The translations under genes were made by a program, and so were the position numbers. 28,006 nucleotides of DNA from an uncultured Muribaculaceae bacterium (lineage in GTDB: Bacteria; Bacteroidota; Bacteroidia; Bacteroidales; Muribaculaceae), in NCBI GenBank assembly GCA_910587185.1, contig CAJULY010000027.1, forward strand, positions 1 to 28,006. Direction: 5' to 3'. Positions 7,807-14,379 of the stretch are shown in pieces; the first letter of the stretch is position 1; each line of letters opens with the position of its first letter. Below the pieces are notes generated by a model. That model ran no database searches, was not told the origin of the DNA, and saw nothing but the letters and a program-made list of their open reading frames with translations.

Positions 7807-8514
7807 TCAGTTAACTGCAAGAGTTCCGTTTTCAGCAGCCTGAATCATTGATTTGTCGGCTGTGATATATATCTCAACACGGCGGTTCTGCGCACGGCCT
7901 TCGGGAGTTGTGTTAGGAGCGATATAATCGGTCATAGGAAGGCCTTGGGCGGTAATACGATTGGCAGCGACTCCGCTGTTGACGAGATAAGTCTGCACAG
8001 CGTCAGCTCGTCCGTCAGACACACGCTGGTTAACCTGCATGGAACCGGTATTATCAGTAAAGCCGAAAATCTGGACGTTTGTCTGAGGATTCTGAATCAA
8101 AGAGGTGGCAAAACGGGTCAGATCGGCTTTAGCGCTTGAGCTGAGAGTGGTTCCGTTAGTCGGGAAAAGAATTCCGCCGTTGAAAGTTACCTTGATAGCT
8201 TCCAGACCGTTCTGGTCCTTTACAGTAGAAACTTCGGCCGAATTGGCGAGCTGTTCCTCGAGTTCTTTTTTCTGCTTGTCCATCTTGCGTCCGATGAGCG
8301 CACCGGCTCCGGTTCCTACGGCAGCGCCGATAGCGGCACCGATTCCGGCACCTTTACCACCACCAATGAGAGCTCCGAGGCCTGCTCCGAGGGCTGTGCC
8401 GCCTCCGCCTCCGATAAGCGCGCCCTTACCGGTATTATTCATCGAGCCACATCCTGATGATGCCAACATGGACAGCGCTAAAGCTGCCGCCATAAAAACT
8501 CTTGACTTTTTCAT
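7807..8514 (-). CDS. OmpA-family lipoprotein with glycine-zipper segment
   Basis: Starting at 8514 the product has 235 residues: a lipoprotein-like signal peptide (MKKSRVFMAAALALSM, Cys at 22 after ASSG), a Gly/Ala-rich glycine-zipper segment (about 30-76, repeated GALIGGG/GAGIGA), a short charged helix (77-95), and a C-terminal OmpA peptidoglycan-binding domain (about 110-218) with GFTDNTGS and NRRVEIYI. The plan resembles E. coli YiaD, an outer-membrane lipoprotein that tethers to peptidoglycan. An in-frame start 54 nt upstream would put a non-signal sequence before the hydrophobic segment, so 8514 is preferred. It has its own promoter and terminator, so it is monocistronic. Confidence 0.9.
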   Translation of the reverse strand: MKKSRVFMAAALALSMLASSGCGSMNNTGKGALIGGGGGTALGAGLGALIGGGKGAGIGAAIGAAVGTGAGALIGRKMDKQKKELEEQLANSAEVSTVKDQNGLEAIKVTFNGGILFPTNGTTLSSSAKADLTRFATSLIQNPQTNVQIFGFTDNTGSMQVNQRVSDGRADAVQTYLVNSGVAANRITAQGLPMTDYIAPNTTPEGRAQNRRVEIYITADKSMIQAAENGTLAVN

Positions 8515-8605
8515 ACTCTTTAAATTTTGGTTGTTATTCTTATAATGATTAATGTCAATTAAACGCATCTTATAATATTACAAACAACAGTTTTCTATTG
8601 TTTGA

Positions 8606-8635
8606 TTGCAAAATGCAAAATTATGATTAATTTTG
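8606..8635 (+). promoter_or_regulatory. Promoter of the EamA transporter gene
   Basis: TTG (8606-8608) and TAATTTTG (8628-8635) with a 19-nt spacer. The predicted start near 8641 leaves about 18 nt before the ATG at 8660. Both elements are mirror images of the ompA-like promoter about the point between 8625 and 8626. Confidence 0.65.
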
Positions 8636-8645
8636 CACATAACAA
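8616..8645 (-). promoter_or_regulatory. Promoter of the OmpA-like lipoprotein gene
   Basis: On the minus strand TTG (8643-8645) and TAATTTTG (8616-8623) are separated by 19 nt. Transcription is predicted near 8610, giving a leader of about 95 nt. It is interleaved with the opposite-strand promoter at 8606-8635. Confidence 0.65.
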
Positions 8646-8659
8646 AACCTGCATGAAAA

Positions 8660-9589
8660 ATGAATAATAACCGTAGGCTAAATTTCTCATCAGCGGCTCC
8701 GACATCGAAGATCATCTACCATCTCGGTGCATTTCTGGCAGTTACAGCGTGGGGAGTCGCATTCATCAACACCAAGATTCTGCTTCAGCACGGATTGAAC
8801 GCAGTAGAAATATATATTTACCGTTTTGTTATCGCATATTTATTCGTATTCCTTATATGCCCGCGACCATTGCGAAGTCATTCATGGGGCGATGAACTGA
8901 AATTTATGCTCTGCGGCATCTGCGGAGGATCCATATATTTTATAGCCGAGAACACGGCCCTGAATTATACTCTCGTCACAAATGTCTCTTTGATAGTAAC
9001 ACTTTCTCCGATAATCACCGCCCTGATCATAGGGCTTATATATAAGAATTCCCGGCCCGGAAAAGGGTTCATGACCGGCTCGATGATTGCCTTCACAGGG
9101 GTGTGCTGTGTTATTTTCAACAGCAGTTTCGTAATGAAGATCAATCCGATAGGAGATCTTCTGGCACTGCTTTCAGCCGCCTGCTGGTCAGTCTATTCGA
9201 TATTGCTTAAACCGCTGAATGCAAGATATAACGTCTGGTTTATCACGCGCAAGACTTTTTTCTACGGACTCATCACTTCGCTGCCGTTTCTTTCTGTAGA
9301 ACCGCATCTCACTCCCCTGCCCGATCTTATCGACCCGACCATCATCGGAAACCTCTGTTTCTTAGGCCTCGTTCCGTCACTGATAGCATATCTCCTTTGG
9401 GCGCAGGCCGTCAAGAAGCTTGGAGTGGTAAGTTCCGGCAACTATCTATATATAAGCCCCATAATGACGCTTATAGCATCATACATTTTCCTGAACGAAC
9501 ATGTTTCAACGGTAGGTCTTGTCGGATGCGCACTGATTATGGCCGGCGTCATCCTGAGCGAGAAACTTAACAGTCGCAAAAGCTCTTAA
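8660..9589 (+). CDS. EamA/DMT-superfamily inner-membrane transporter
   Basis: The 309-residue protein is strongly hydrophobic, with about ten predicted membrane helices in two EamA repeats (approximately 20-150 and 165-300). Characteristic stretches are LAVTAWGVAFINTKILLQHG near the N-terminus, the repeat boundary GVCCVIFNSS, and the second-repeat start GDLLALLSAACWSVYSILLK. Such drug/metabolite exporters move small metabolites or amino acids; the substrate here cannot be read from sequence. Its stop codon overlaps the convergent AlkD-like gene by 4 nt (9586-9589), so no terminator fits between them. Confidence 0.88.
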   Translation: MNNNRRLNFSSAAPTSKIIYHLGAFLAVTAWGVAFINTKILLQHGLNAVEIYIYRFVIAYLFVFLICPRPLRSHSWGDELKFMLCGICGGSIYFIAENTALNYTLVTNVSLIVTLSPIITALIIGLIYKNSRPGKGFMTGSMIAFTGVCCVIFNSSFVMKINPIGDLLALLSAACWSVYSILLKPLNARYNVWFITRKTFFYGLITSLPFLSVEPHLTPLPDLIDPTIIGNLCFLGLVPSLIAYLLWAQAVKKLGVVSSGNYLYISPIMTLIASYIFLNEHVSTVGLVGCALIMAGVILSEKLNSRKSS

Positions 9590-10134
9590 TCTTCCTCCCG
9601 CATAAATTCTATCTCCTCGACAATCTGCCGGGCCGGACCATAAGTCAGGCGACATTCTTTGCGGATCTCATCAGATGCAATCCGTTCTATTTCATCAGAA
9701 TCAGATCTAATGAAATGCCACAGGATACGCATTGAACAGTAACGGTCAAAGTCTTTATCAGAGGAAGCAAGATCAACCGCCAGAGAATAGGCATAATGGG
9801 TGTGTCGGAGAAGGCGGTGACATAAAACGTCAGCCACCTCTACGTCAGAAATATCGGAAATCATAGAGCGGGCTTTGGATTCGGGCAACACAGAGGCATC
9901 GAAGAGCATAGGGGCAAGCAACATGCTTTCACGGGTGGAAGTATTGTTCCAGAGCGTGGCAGCCATCGACGGATCATGCCCGAGCTCCGCAGCAATATCC
10001 GCAAGCTGAGGAAGGTTAAGCCCGAAAATAATCTTGAAAGGGGAGCCGGCACGGCGTAAAGTATCAGCAATAACGCCATTGCGCAATGCAAAAAAACGGC
10101 GTTTGATATTCTGAAGTGGATTAAAATCGCTCAT
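9586..10134 (-). CDS. AlkD-like DNA alkylation repair family protein (HEAT-repeat)
   Basis: The 182-residue, helix-rich protein resembles the small DNA-alkylation-repair family related to AlkC/AlkD: IKRRFFALRNG, then KIIFGLNLPQLADIAAELG and a LWNNTSTRESMLLAPML helix like the HEAT repeats of AlkD. AlkD glycosylases flip out positively charged alkylated bases; this protein is shorter than canonical AlkD (about 230 residues), and catalytic residues were not assigned, so activity is unproven. An open frame continues upstream to 10362, but the extension is low-complexity, overlaps the divergent LysM gene, and would cross the promoter; 10134 is therefore chosen. The transcript may be nearly leaderless. 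Confidence 0.75.
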   Translation of the reverse strand: MSDFNPLQNIKRRFFALRNGVIADTLRRAGSPFKIIFGLNLPQLADIAAELGHDPSMAATLWNNTSTRESMLLAPMLFDASVLPESKARSMISDISDVEVADVLCHRLLRHTHYAYSLAVDLASSDKDFDRYCSMRILWHFIRSDSDEIERIASDEIRKECRLTYGPARQIVEEIEFMREED

Positions 10135-10141
10135 AACGCTG

Positions 10142-10171
10142 CAAAGATAGTCACAAAGTGTGGATAAACAA
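10142..10171 (-). promoter_or_regulatory. Promoter of the AlkD-like gene
   Basis: Minus-strand TTG (10169-10171) and TATCTTTG (10142-10149) with a 19-nt spacer. The -7 element ends 7 nt before the ATG at 10134, so the 5' leader can only be a few nucleotides long. Confidence 0.6.
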
Positions 10172-10189
10172 AAACCTGAAGGAAGTCCG

Positions 10190-10220
10190 TTGCATAATTC
10201 GCTCAAACTCCTTAAATTTG
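10190..10220 (+). promoter_or_regulatory. Promoter of the LysM/barrel operon
   Basis: TTG (10190-10192) and TAAATTTG (10213-10220), 20-nt spacer. The predicted start is near 10226, with a leader of about 24 nt before the ATG at 10250. Confidence 0.65.
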
Positions 10221-10249
10221 CAGTAATTTTCAATAGACAACCATTCTGA

Positions 10250-12049
10250 ATGATGACTATTCTGACTATCAAACGATACCTGACTGCAATACTGATGTTT
10301 ATCTCTATATCAGTCTTTGCTTCGGCCCTGACCGAACTTCCTGTAAAAACTGTCAACGGCAAGAAATATCACTACTACGTTGTCAAGCAACACGAGACTG
10401 TCTATGCGCTCAGCAAACGTTTCGGAATAACACCTGAGCAGCTCATCAAATACAATCCCTCAGCCGAAGACGGCCTTCAGATTGATCAGGAGCTTCTTTT
10501 TCCGGCAACCGAGATAAAAGATGCTGCTGGGATTAAAGGCGCCCAAAATTCCGGACATGCTGGGGACATATACACGGTCAAAAAGCAGGAAACGGCCTAC
10601 GGCGTCAGCAAACGTTTCGGTCTGAGCCTTGAAGAATTCTATGAACTGAATCCGGAGACCCGTGACGGAATTCAGGAGGGGCAGACCGTCATAATAAAGA
10701 AAAACGGGAAAAAACCGCACATAGAGGCTCCGGCAACCCCTGCCGCTTCCGCAAAAAAAGGGAACACACACATCATCCAGGAACATGAAACCCTCTATCA
10801 GATAGCGCGCGACAACAACATCCGCCTATCTGAACTTCTTGAAGCCAATCCCGGTCTTGACGCAGCGCGCTACAGCGCCGGACAGGAGATAAACATTCCG
10901 CGTCGCGCGGCAGAAACGCCGGTAAACAACCAGACCGCCGAGGAGCGATCAGGCAACATAAAGGATAATGGAACAACCGATTCCAACAATAAAGTCACGA
11001 TTGCCGTGGCACTCCCCTTTAACCTCGACAAAAAAGACAAACATAACAAACCGATGGTGGAATTCTATCGCGGTTTTCTTTTAGCCATAGACAGCATGCG
11101 CAACTCCGGCGCGCCCATACATCTGATGACATTCGACACCGAAAGCACACAGGACGGCGTCGAACAGATTATCGACATGCCTGATCTGAAAAACGTCAAC
11201 GCAATCATAGCCCCTGATAATTCCGAAGCTCTGAAAGCTTTCAATTCTTTCGGTCTGGAAAACCATATAGCCGTTATCAATCCTTTCAACAACAGAGATT
11301 CCTCATACGTGAGCAATCCCTACGCCATGCAGATGGCTCTTCCGAGAGACATGATGTATGACCGCGCGGCAAAAGCATTTCTGGAATCTTTCGAAGACTA
11401 CGTGCCCGTCATTCTCGTGAGCAACGGCGGACGTAAAGACAAGATGGAATTCATTGATCTTCTAAAAGCGCACCTCAATAAAACCGGCCGCAAATTCAAG
11501 GAGATAGGCTACAGCGGCCCCCTCACCGCCGAGATTCTAACCTGCAACCTCTCCCCCTCGGAAAAATATGCATTCATACCCGCCTCATCCCATAAGGATG
11601 AGTTCGATAATATATCCGGTGCATTGGAAACCTATAAGGACTCACGTGACTTCAAAAACGAAATAATCGTATGGGGCTATCCCGAATGGCTTGCAAACCG
11701 AAGCGGATATGAGAAGATGCATCATCTCGACAGCTACATCTACTCCCGCACCGACCTGCCCGAATCATTCTCAACGGCCGATATCGACGCCGCATATACA
11801 AAATGGTTCGGTCCAAACATGATCACCACCTATCCTCGATGGTTCTATATGGGCTTCGACCTCGGCACATTCCTTCTGAAATCACTGAAAGCCAACGGCG
11901 GAGATTTCTCGCGCAATACTTACTATTATTCCGGTGTCTTCATTCCTGTCATGATGCGCCGCCACGGTGACAACGGTGGATTCTTCAACAACGAACTGCT
12001 TCTCATCAATCTCGCTCCGGGCGAAACAATCAGCAAAAGAACCATCTGA
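10250..12049 (+). CDS. Exported protein with three LysM domains and a periplasmic-binding-protein-like domain
   Basis: The 599-residue product has an N-terminal signal peptide (hydrophobic 9-26, probable cleavage after ASA), three LysM repeats at about 41-85, 106-150 and 172-217, and a Ser/Asn-rich linker to about 247. The C-terminal region (248-599) begins KVTIAVALPFNLDKK and looks like a type 1 periplasmic-binding fold (AIIAPDNSEALKAF, IAVINPFNN, VPVILVSNGG). LysM repeats bind peptidoglycan glycan strands. The combination suggests a wall-bound periplasmic sensor or scaffold; E. coli LpoA uses a similar fold to activate a penicillin-binding protein, but that parallel is inference. Translation could also begin at the second ATG (10253). 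A barrel gene follows after 4 nt. Confidence 0.85.
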   Translation: MMTILTIKRYLTAILMFISISVFASALTELPVKTVNGKKYHYYVVKQHETVYALSKRFGITPEQLIKYNPSAEDGLQIDQELLFPATEIKDAAGIKGAQNSGHAGDIYTVKKQETAYGVSKRFGLSLEEFYELNPETRDGIQEGQTVIIKKNGKKPHIEAPATPAASAKKGNTHIIQEHETLYQIARDNNIRLSELLEANPGLDAARYSAGQEINIPRRAAETPVNNQTAEERSGNIKDNGTTDSNNKVTIAVALPFNLDKKDKHNKPMVEFYRGFLLAIDSMRNSGAPIHLMTFDTESTQDGVEQIIDMPDLKNVNAIIAPDNSEALKAFNSFGLENHIAVINPFNNRDSSYVSNPYAMQMALPRDMMYDRAAKAFLESFEDYVPVILVSNGGRKDKMEFIDLLKAHLNKTGRKFKEIGYSGPLTAEILTCNLSPSEKYAFIPASSHKDEFDNISGALETYKDSRDFKNEIIVWGYPEWLANRSGYEKMHHLDSYIYSRTDLPESFSTADIDAAYTKWFGPNMITTYPRWFYMGFDLGTFLLKSLKANGGDFSRNTYYYSGVFIPVMMRRHGDNGGFFNNELLLINLAPGETISKRTI

Positions 12050-12053
12050 CAAA

Positions 12054-12743
12054 ATGCGTATTCTCTCAATACTTTTAACCGTCTGCACAATAGCGCTGAC
12101 ATCAGCCGGCTCGATGGCCCAACGCACATACGACCCGAAATTTTATTTAGGAGGCAAAGGGGGCGTCACCCTGAGCAATATGGCGTTTTCTCCCTCCATA
12201 AAACAGAAAATGACGCAGGGAGTAATGTTCGGAATAGTGGGCCGCTATACTGAAGAAAAGATATTCGGACTTCAAGCCGAGCTGAATGTCGAACAAAGAG
12301 GATGGAAAGAGGATTTCGAGGAGACTGAATTCGACTACCAACGTAAACTCACCTATATCCAGCTCCCCCTGATGACCCACATCTATTTCGGAAACAACAA
12401 AATCAAAGGATTCATCAATCTGGGACCGTCAGTAGGATATATGATATCTGAAAAAATAACAGCCAATTTCGACTACCGCAACCCGTCGGCGGTTGAAAAT
12501 TTTCCGATTGCAAACCGCCACGTCAATCAGATGACCATGGATATCAAAAACAAGTTCGATTACGGCATCTGTGCAGGCGGAGGTGTTGAATTCACGGTCA
12601 GACAAAAACATTCGATTTTCATAGAGGGACGGTATTATTACGGCATAGGGAACATATTTTCAGCCCGCAAGAAGGACGAGTTCTCGGCTTCACGAGGAAC
12701 TTCAATCCAAGTCACGCTCGGATATATGTTCCGCGTAAAGTAA
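12054..12743 (+). CDS. PorT-family outer-membrane beta-barrel protein
   Basis: The 229-residue product has a signal peptide (MRILSILLTVCTIALTS, probable cleavage SMA|Q at 22/23) and alternating aromatic/hydrophobic beta strands such as FYLGGKGGVTLS, LQAELNVEQRGW, YIQLPLMTHIYFG, GFINLGPSVGYM, and a terminal strand SIQVTLGYMFRVK, as in PorT/outer-membrane beta-barrel family 2. The open frame extends 87 nt upstream into the LysM gene, but only the ATG at 12054 gives the signal peptide. It starts 4 nt after the LysM gene stop, so the two are cotranscribed and likely act together in the envelope. Its ligand is unknown; identity with the type IX secretion component PorT itself is not claimed. Confidence 0.85.
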   Translation: MRILSILLTVCTIALTSAGSMAQRTYDPKFYLGGKGGVTLSNMAFSPSIKQKMTQGVMFGIVGRYTEEKIFGLQAELNVEQRGWKEDFEETEFDYQRKLTYIQLPLMTHIYFGNNKIKGFINLGPSVGYMISEKITANFDYRNPSAVENFPIANRHVNQMTMDIKNKFDYGICAGGGVEFTVRQKHSIFIEGRYYYGIGNIFSARKKDEFSASRGTSIQVTLGYMFRVK

Positions 12744-12806
12744 TTCGTCGAGATCAGATTGCCCAAGTCTTCAAAAATGACGGGATGATCAACATCGGTA
12801 GCCGCT

Positions 12807-13838
12807 TCAGAAGCTTATATCTCCCCGGGCAGTCAGGATTTTGTAGAGAAGGCCATGCAGCAGGTCATATTCGTCCTGACGACTGCCGATTCCCTTTACG
12901 TTCGCGTCGAAAACCCGCAACGCGGAAATGATCTCGATGGTCTGATAAGCATTGTAATTGCGCATTCCCATAGTGTAGCGGTTGAGCTGTATATCCCATT
13001 TCAGTCCGAGAGCAGTCTTAAGGGACGATGGCGATTTGTCGCGTGTGAACTGGGCTGTCAGCAAAGAAGCAAAATAAGAGAAGAGATTTGAACAAGTCCT
13101 CACAGCGGGACAATTCTTAGGATTACTGCGAAAATACGCCAATATGCGGAATGCTTTTGCCATGTCACGCCCCGCAATCGCATCGATGAGCTCGAAATCG
13201 TTATAATCCTTGCTTACGCCTATATTACGTTCTATACTTTCCGGAGTTACCATAGCCCCCGCTCCAAGTACCATCGAAAGCTTGTCGATCTCATTGTAGA
13301 TCTTGGAGACATCTGTTCCGAGATAGTCGCAAAGCATAGCAAGTCCCTTTGGCTCAATATTCAGGCCTTTGCCACGCACTATATTGGTAATTAGGGAATC
13401 GACGTTTCTCCCAGTCGGTTTCTTCGACTCGAAAATAACAGCGTCATATTTGCGGGCGGCAGCCAGAAGATCGCGGCCTTTGGCCCGTTCCCCGCGAAAC
13501 ATTACCACAAGAACAGTCGAAGGGTTGGCTGTAGCCACATAGTCGTGAAGCTTGTTTATCTCATCCGCTCTCGCGGCCTGAGCCTCTTTCACAAGCACCA
13601 ACTGCCTGTCAGCCATCATAGGGTAGCGCCGGCAAGCATCAATGATAGCTCCGGCTTTCACCTCGGGCGCATAAAAAGTATAGAGATTGAAATCTCTCTC
13701 CCCTTCGGGAATGACATTTTCAAACTCTTTATACAGCTCATCGATGAAAAAGCCCTCCTCTCCATGAAGTATATATACTGGAGCAAGCTTTCTCTGACGA
13801 ATCTGCCTGACTAAATCGGGGAATGACGGTGAAGGCAT
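12807..13838 (-). CDS. holA: DNA polymerase III delta subunit
   Basis: The 343-residue protein matches HolA, the clamp-loader subunit that opens the beta clamp. Recognisable are the N-terminal KLAPVYILHGEEGFFIDEL, RYPMMADRQLVLVKEAQ, the WALKER-lacking AAA-like fold with VMFRGERAKGRD, LCDYLGTDVSKIYNEIDKL, and the C-terminal collar helices (FRILAYFRSNPKNCPAVR). Length matches the family (about 340). It is read from a divergent, apparently shared promoter with the gene at 13892. The gap of 63 nt to the convergent barrel gene contains no clear terminator. Confidence 0.92.
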   Translation of the reverse strand: MPSPSFPDLVRQIRQRKLAPVYILHGEEGFFIDELYKEFENVIPEGERDFNLYTFYAPEVKAGAIIDACRRYPMMADRQLVLVKEAQAARADEINKLHDYVATANPSTVLVVMFRGERAKGRDLLAAARKYDAVIFESKKPTGRNVDSLITNIVRGKGLNIEPKGLAMLCDYLGTDVSKIYNEIDKLSMVLGAGAMVTPESIERNIGVSKDYNDFELIDAIAGRDMAKAFRILAYFRSNPKNCPAVRTCSNLFSYFASLLTAQFTRDKSPSSLKTALGLKWDIQLNRYTMGMRNYNAYQTIEIISALRVFDANVKGIGSRQDEYDLLHGLLYKILTARGDISF

Positions 13839-13891
13839 TGCGGGTATGGTTTTAATGTTGTAAATTTACACATAATTTACCTAACGACCAA
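13838..13891. promoter_or_regulatory. Bidirectional promoter between holA and the HsdR_N-like gene
   Basis: A palindromic octamer TAAATTTA (13861-13868), one base off TAnnTTTG on either strand, lies exactly 20 nt from TTG at 13838-13840 (plus strand) and exactly 20 nt from minus-strand TTG at 13889-13891. The outer elements touch the start codons of the opposite genes. Predicted leaders are about 17-18 nt in each direction. Confidence 0.5.
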
Positions 13892-14362
13892 ATGACAGGC
13901 TTCCCGTATCCAAAGCTAAATCTTCCAGATGCTTCGCTCAGACTGCGACGCGAGGATAATTCCGGACGCATTCAGGTGTTTGATCCGTTACGCGGGAAGT
14001 GGATCGTTCTGACGCCGGAAGAATGGGTGCGCCAGCATTTTGTCAACATGCTCGTCAATGTAAAAGGGTACTATAAGGGCCGCATGGCCAATGAAGTCTG
14101 CCTGACGCTCAACGAAACCGCACGACGTTGCGACACAGTCATCTTCAACGAATACCGGCAGCCGTTGATGATAGTCGAGTATAAGGCTCCGGACATCCCG
14201 ATCACTCAGAAAGTCTTTGACCAGATAGCCCGTTACAACATGGTTCTACACGCACGTTTTCTCGCAGTCAGCAACGGACTTAACCATTACTGCTGCGAGA
14301 TAGACTATTCAACCGGCACATACCGGTTTCTGAAAGATATTCCCCCCTTCACAGGAGGATAG
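13892..14362 (+). CDS. Stand-alone HsdR N-terminal-like PD-(D/E)XK protein
   Basis: The 156-residue product corresponds to the type I restriction enzyme R-subunit N-terminal domain family without the helicase motor. A PD-(D/E)XK site is visible: Asp81 (RRCDTVIF), then Glu96-Tyr-Lys98 (IVEYKAP), followed by QKVFDQIARYN, whose Gln/Tyr pattern is typical of this nuclease branch. The sequence before it, TPEEWVRQHF, is also family-like. No HsdM or HsdS genes are nearby, so it is not part of a restriction system. The divergent partner is holA, so a role at the replication fork is conceivable but unproven. It ends 17 nt from the convergent ABC-F gene. Confidence 0.8.
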   Translation: MTGFPYPKLNLPDASLRLRREDNSGRIQVFDPLRGKWIVLTPEEWVRQHFVNMLVNVKGYYKGRMANEVCLTLNETARRCDTVIFNEYRQPLMIVEYKAPDIPITQKVFDQIARYNMVLHARFLAVSNGLNHYCCEIDYSTGTYRFLKDIPPFTGG

Positions 14363-14379
14363 TTCCATGTTTCTTACGT

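Noticed and set aside
10135..10362. Longer start for the AlkD-like gene at 10362
   Set aside because: The extension overlaps the LysM gene start, has no conserved sequence, and would include a good promoter inside the coding region.
13892..14362. Remnant of a type I restriction-modification system
   Set aside because: No HsdM, HsdS or helicase fragments nearby; the small protein has an intact start, motifs and stop, so it looks like a complete stand-alone gene rather than debris.
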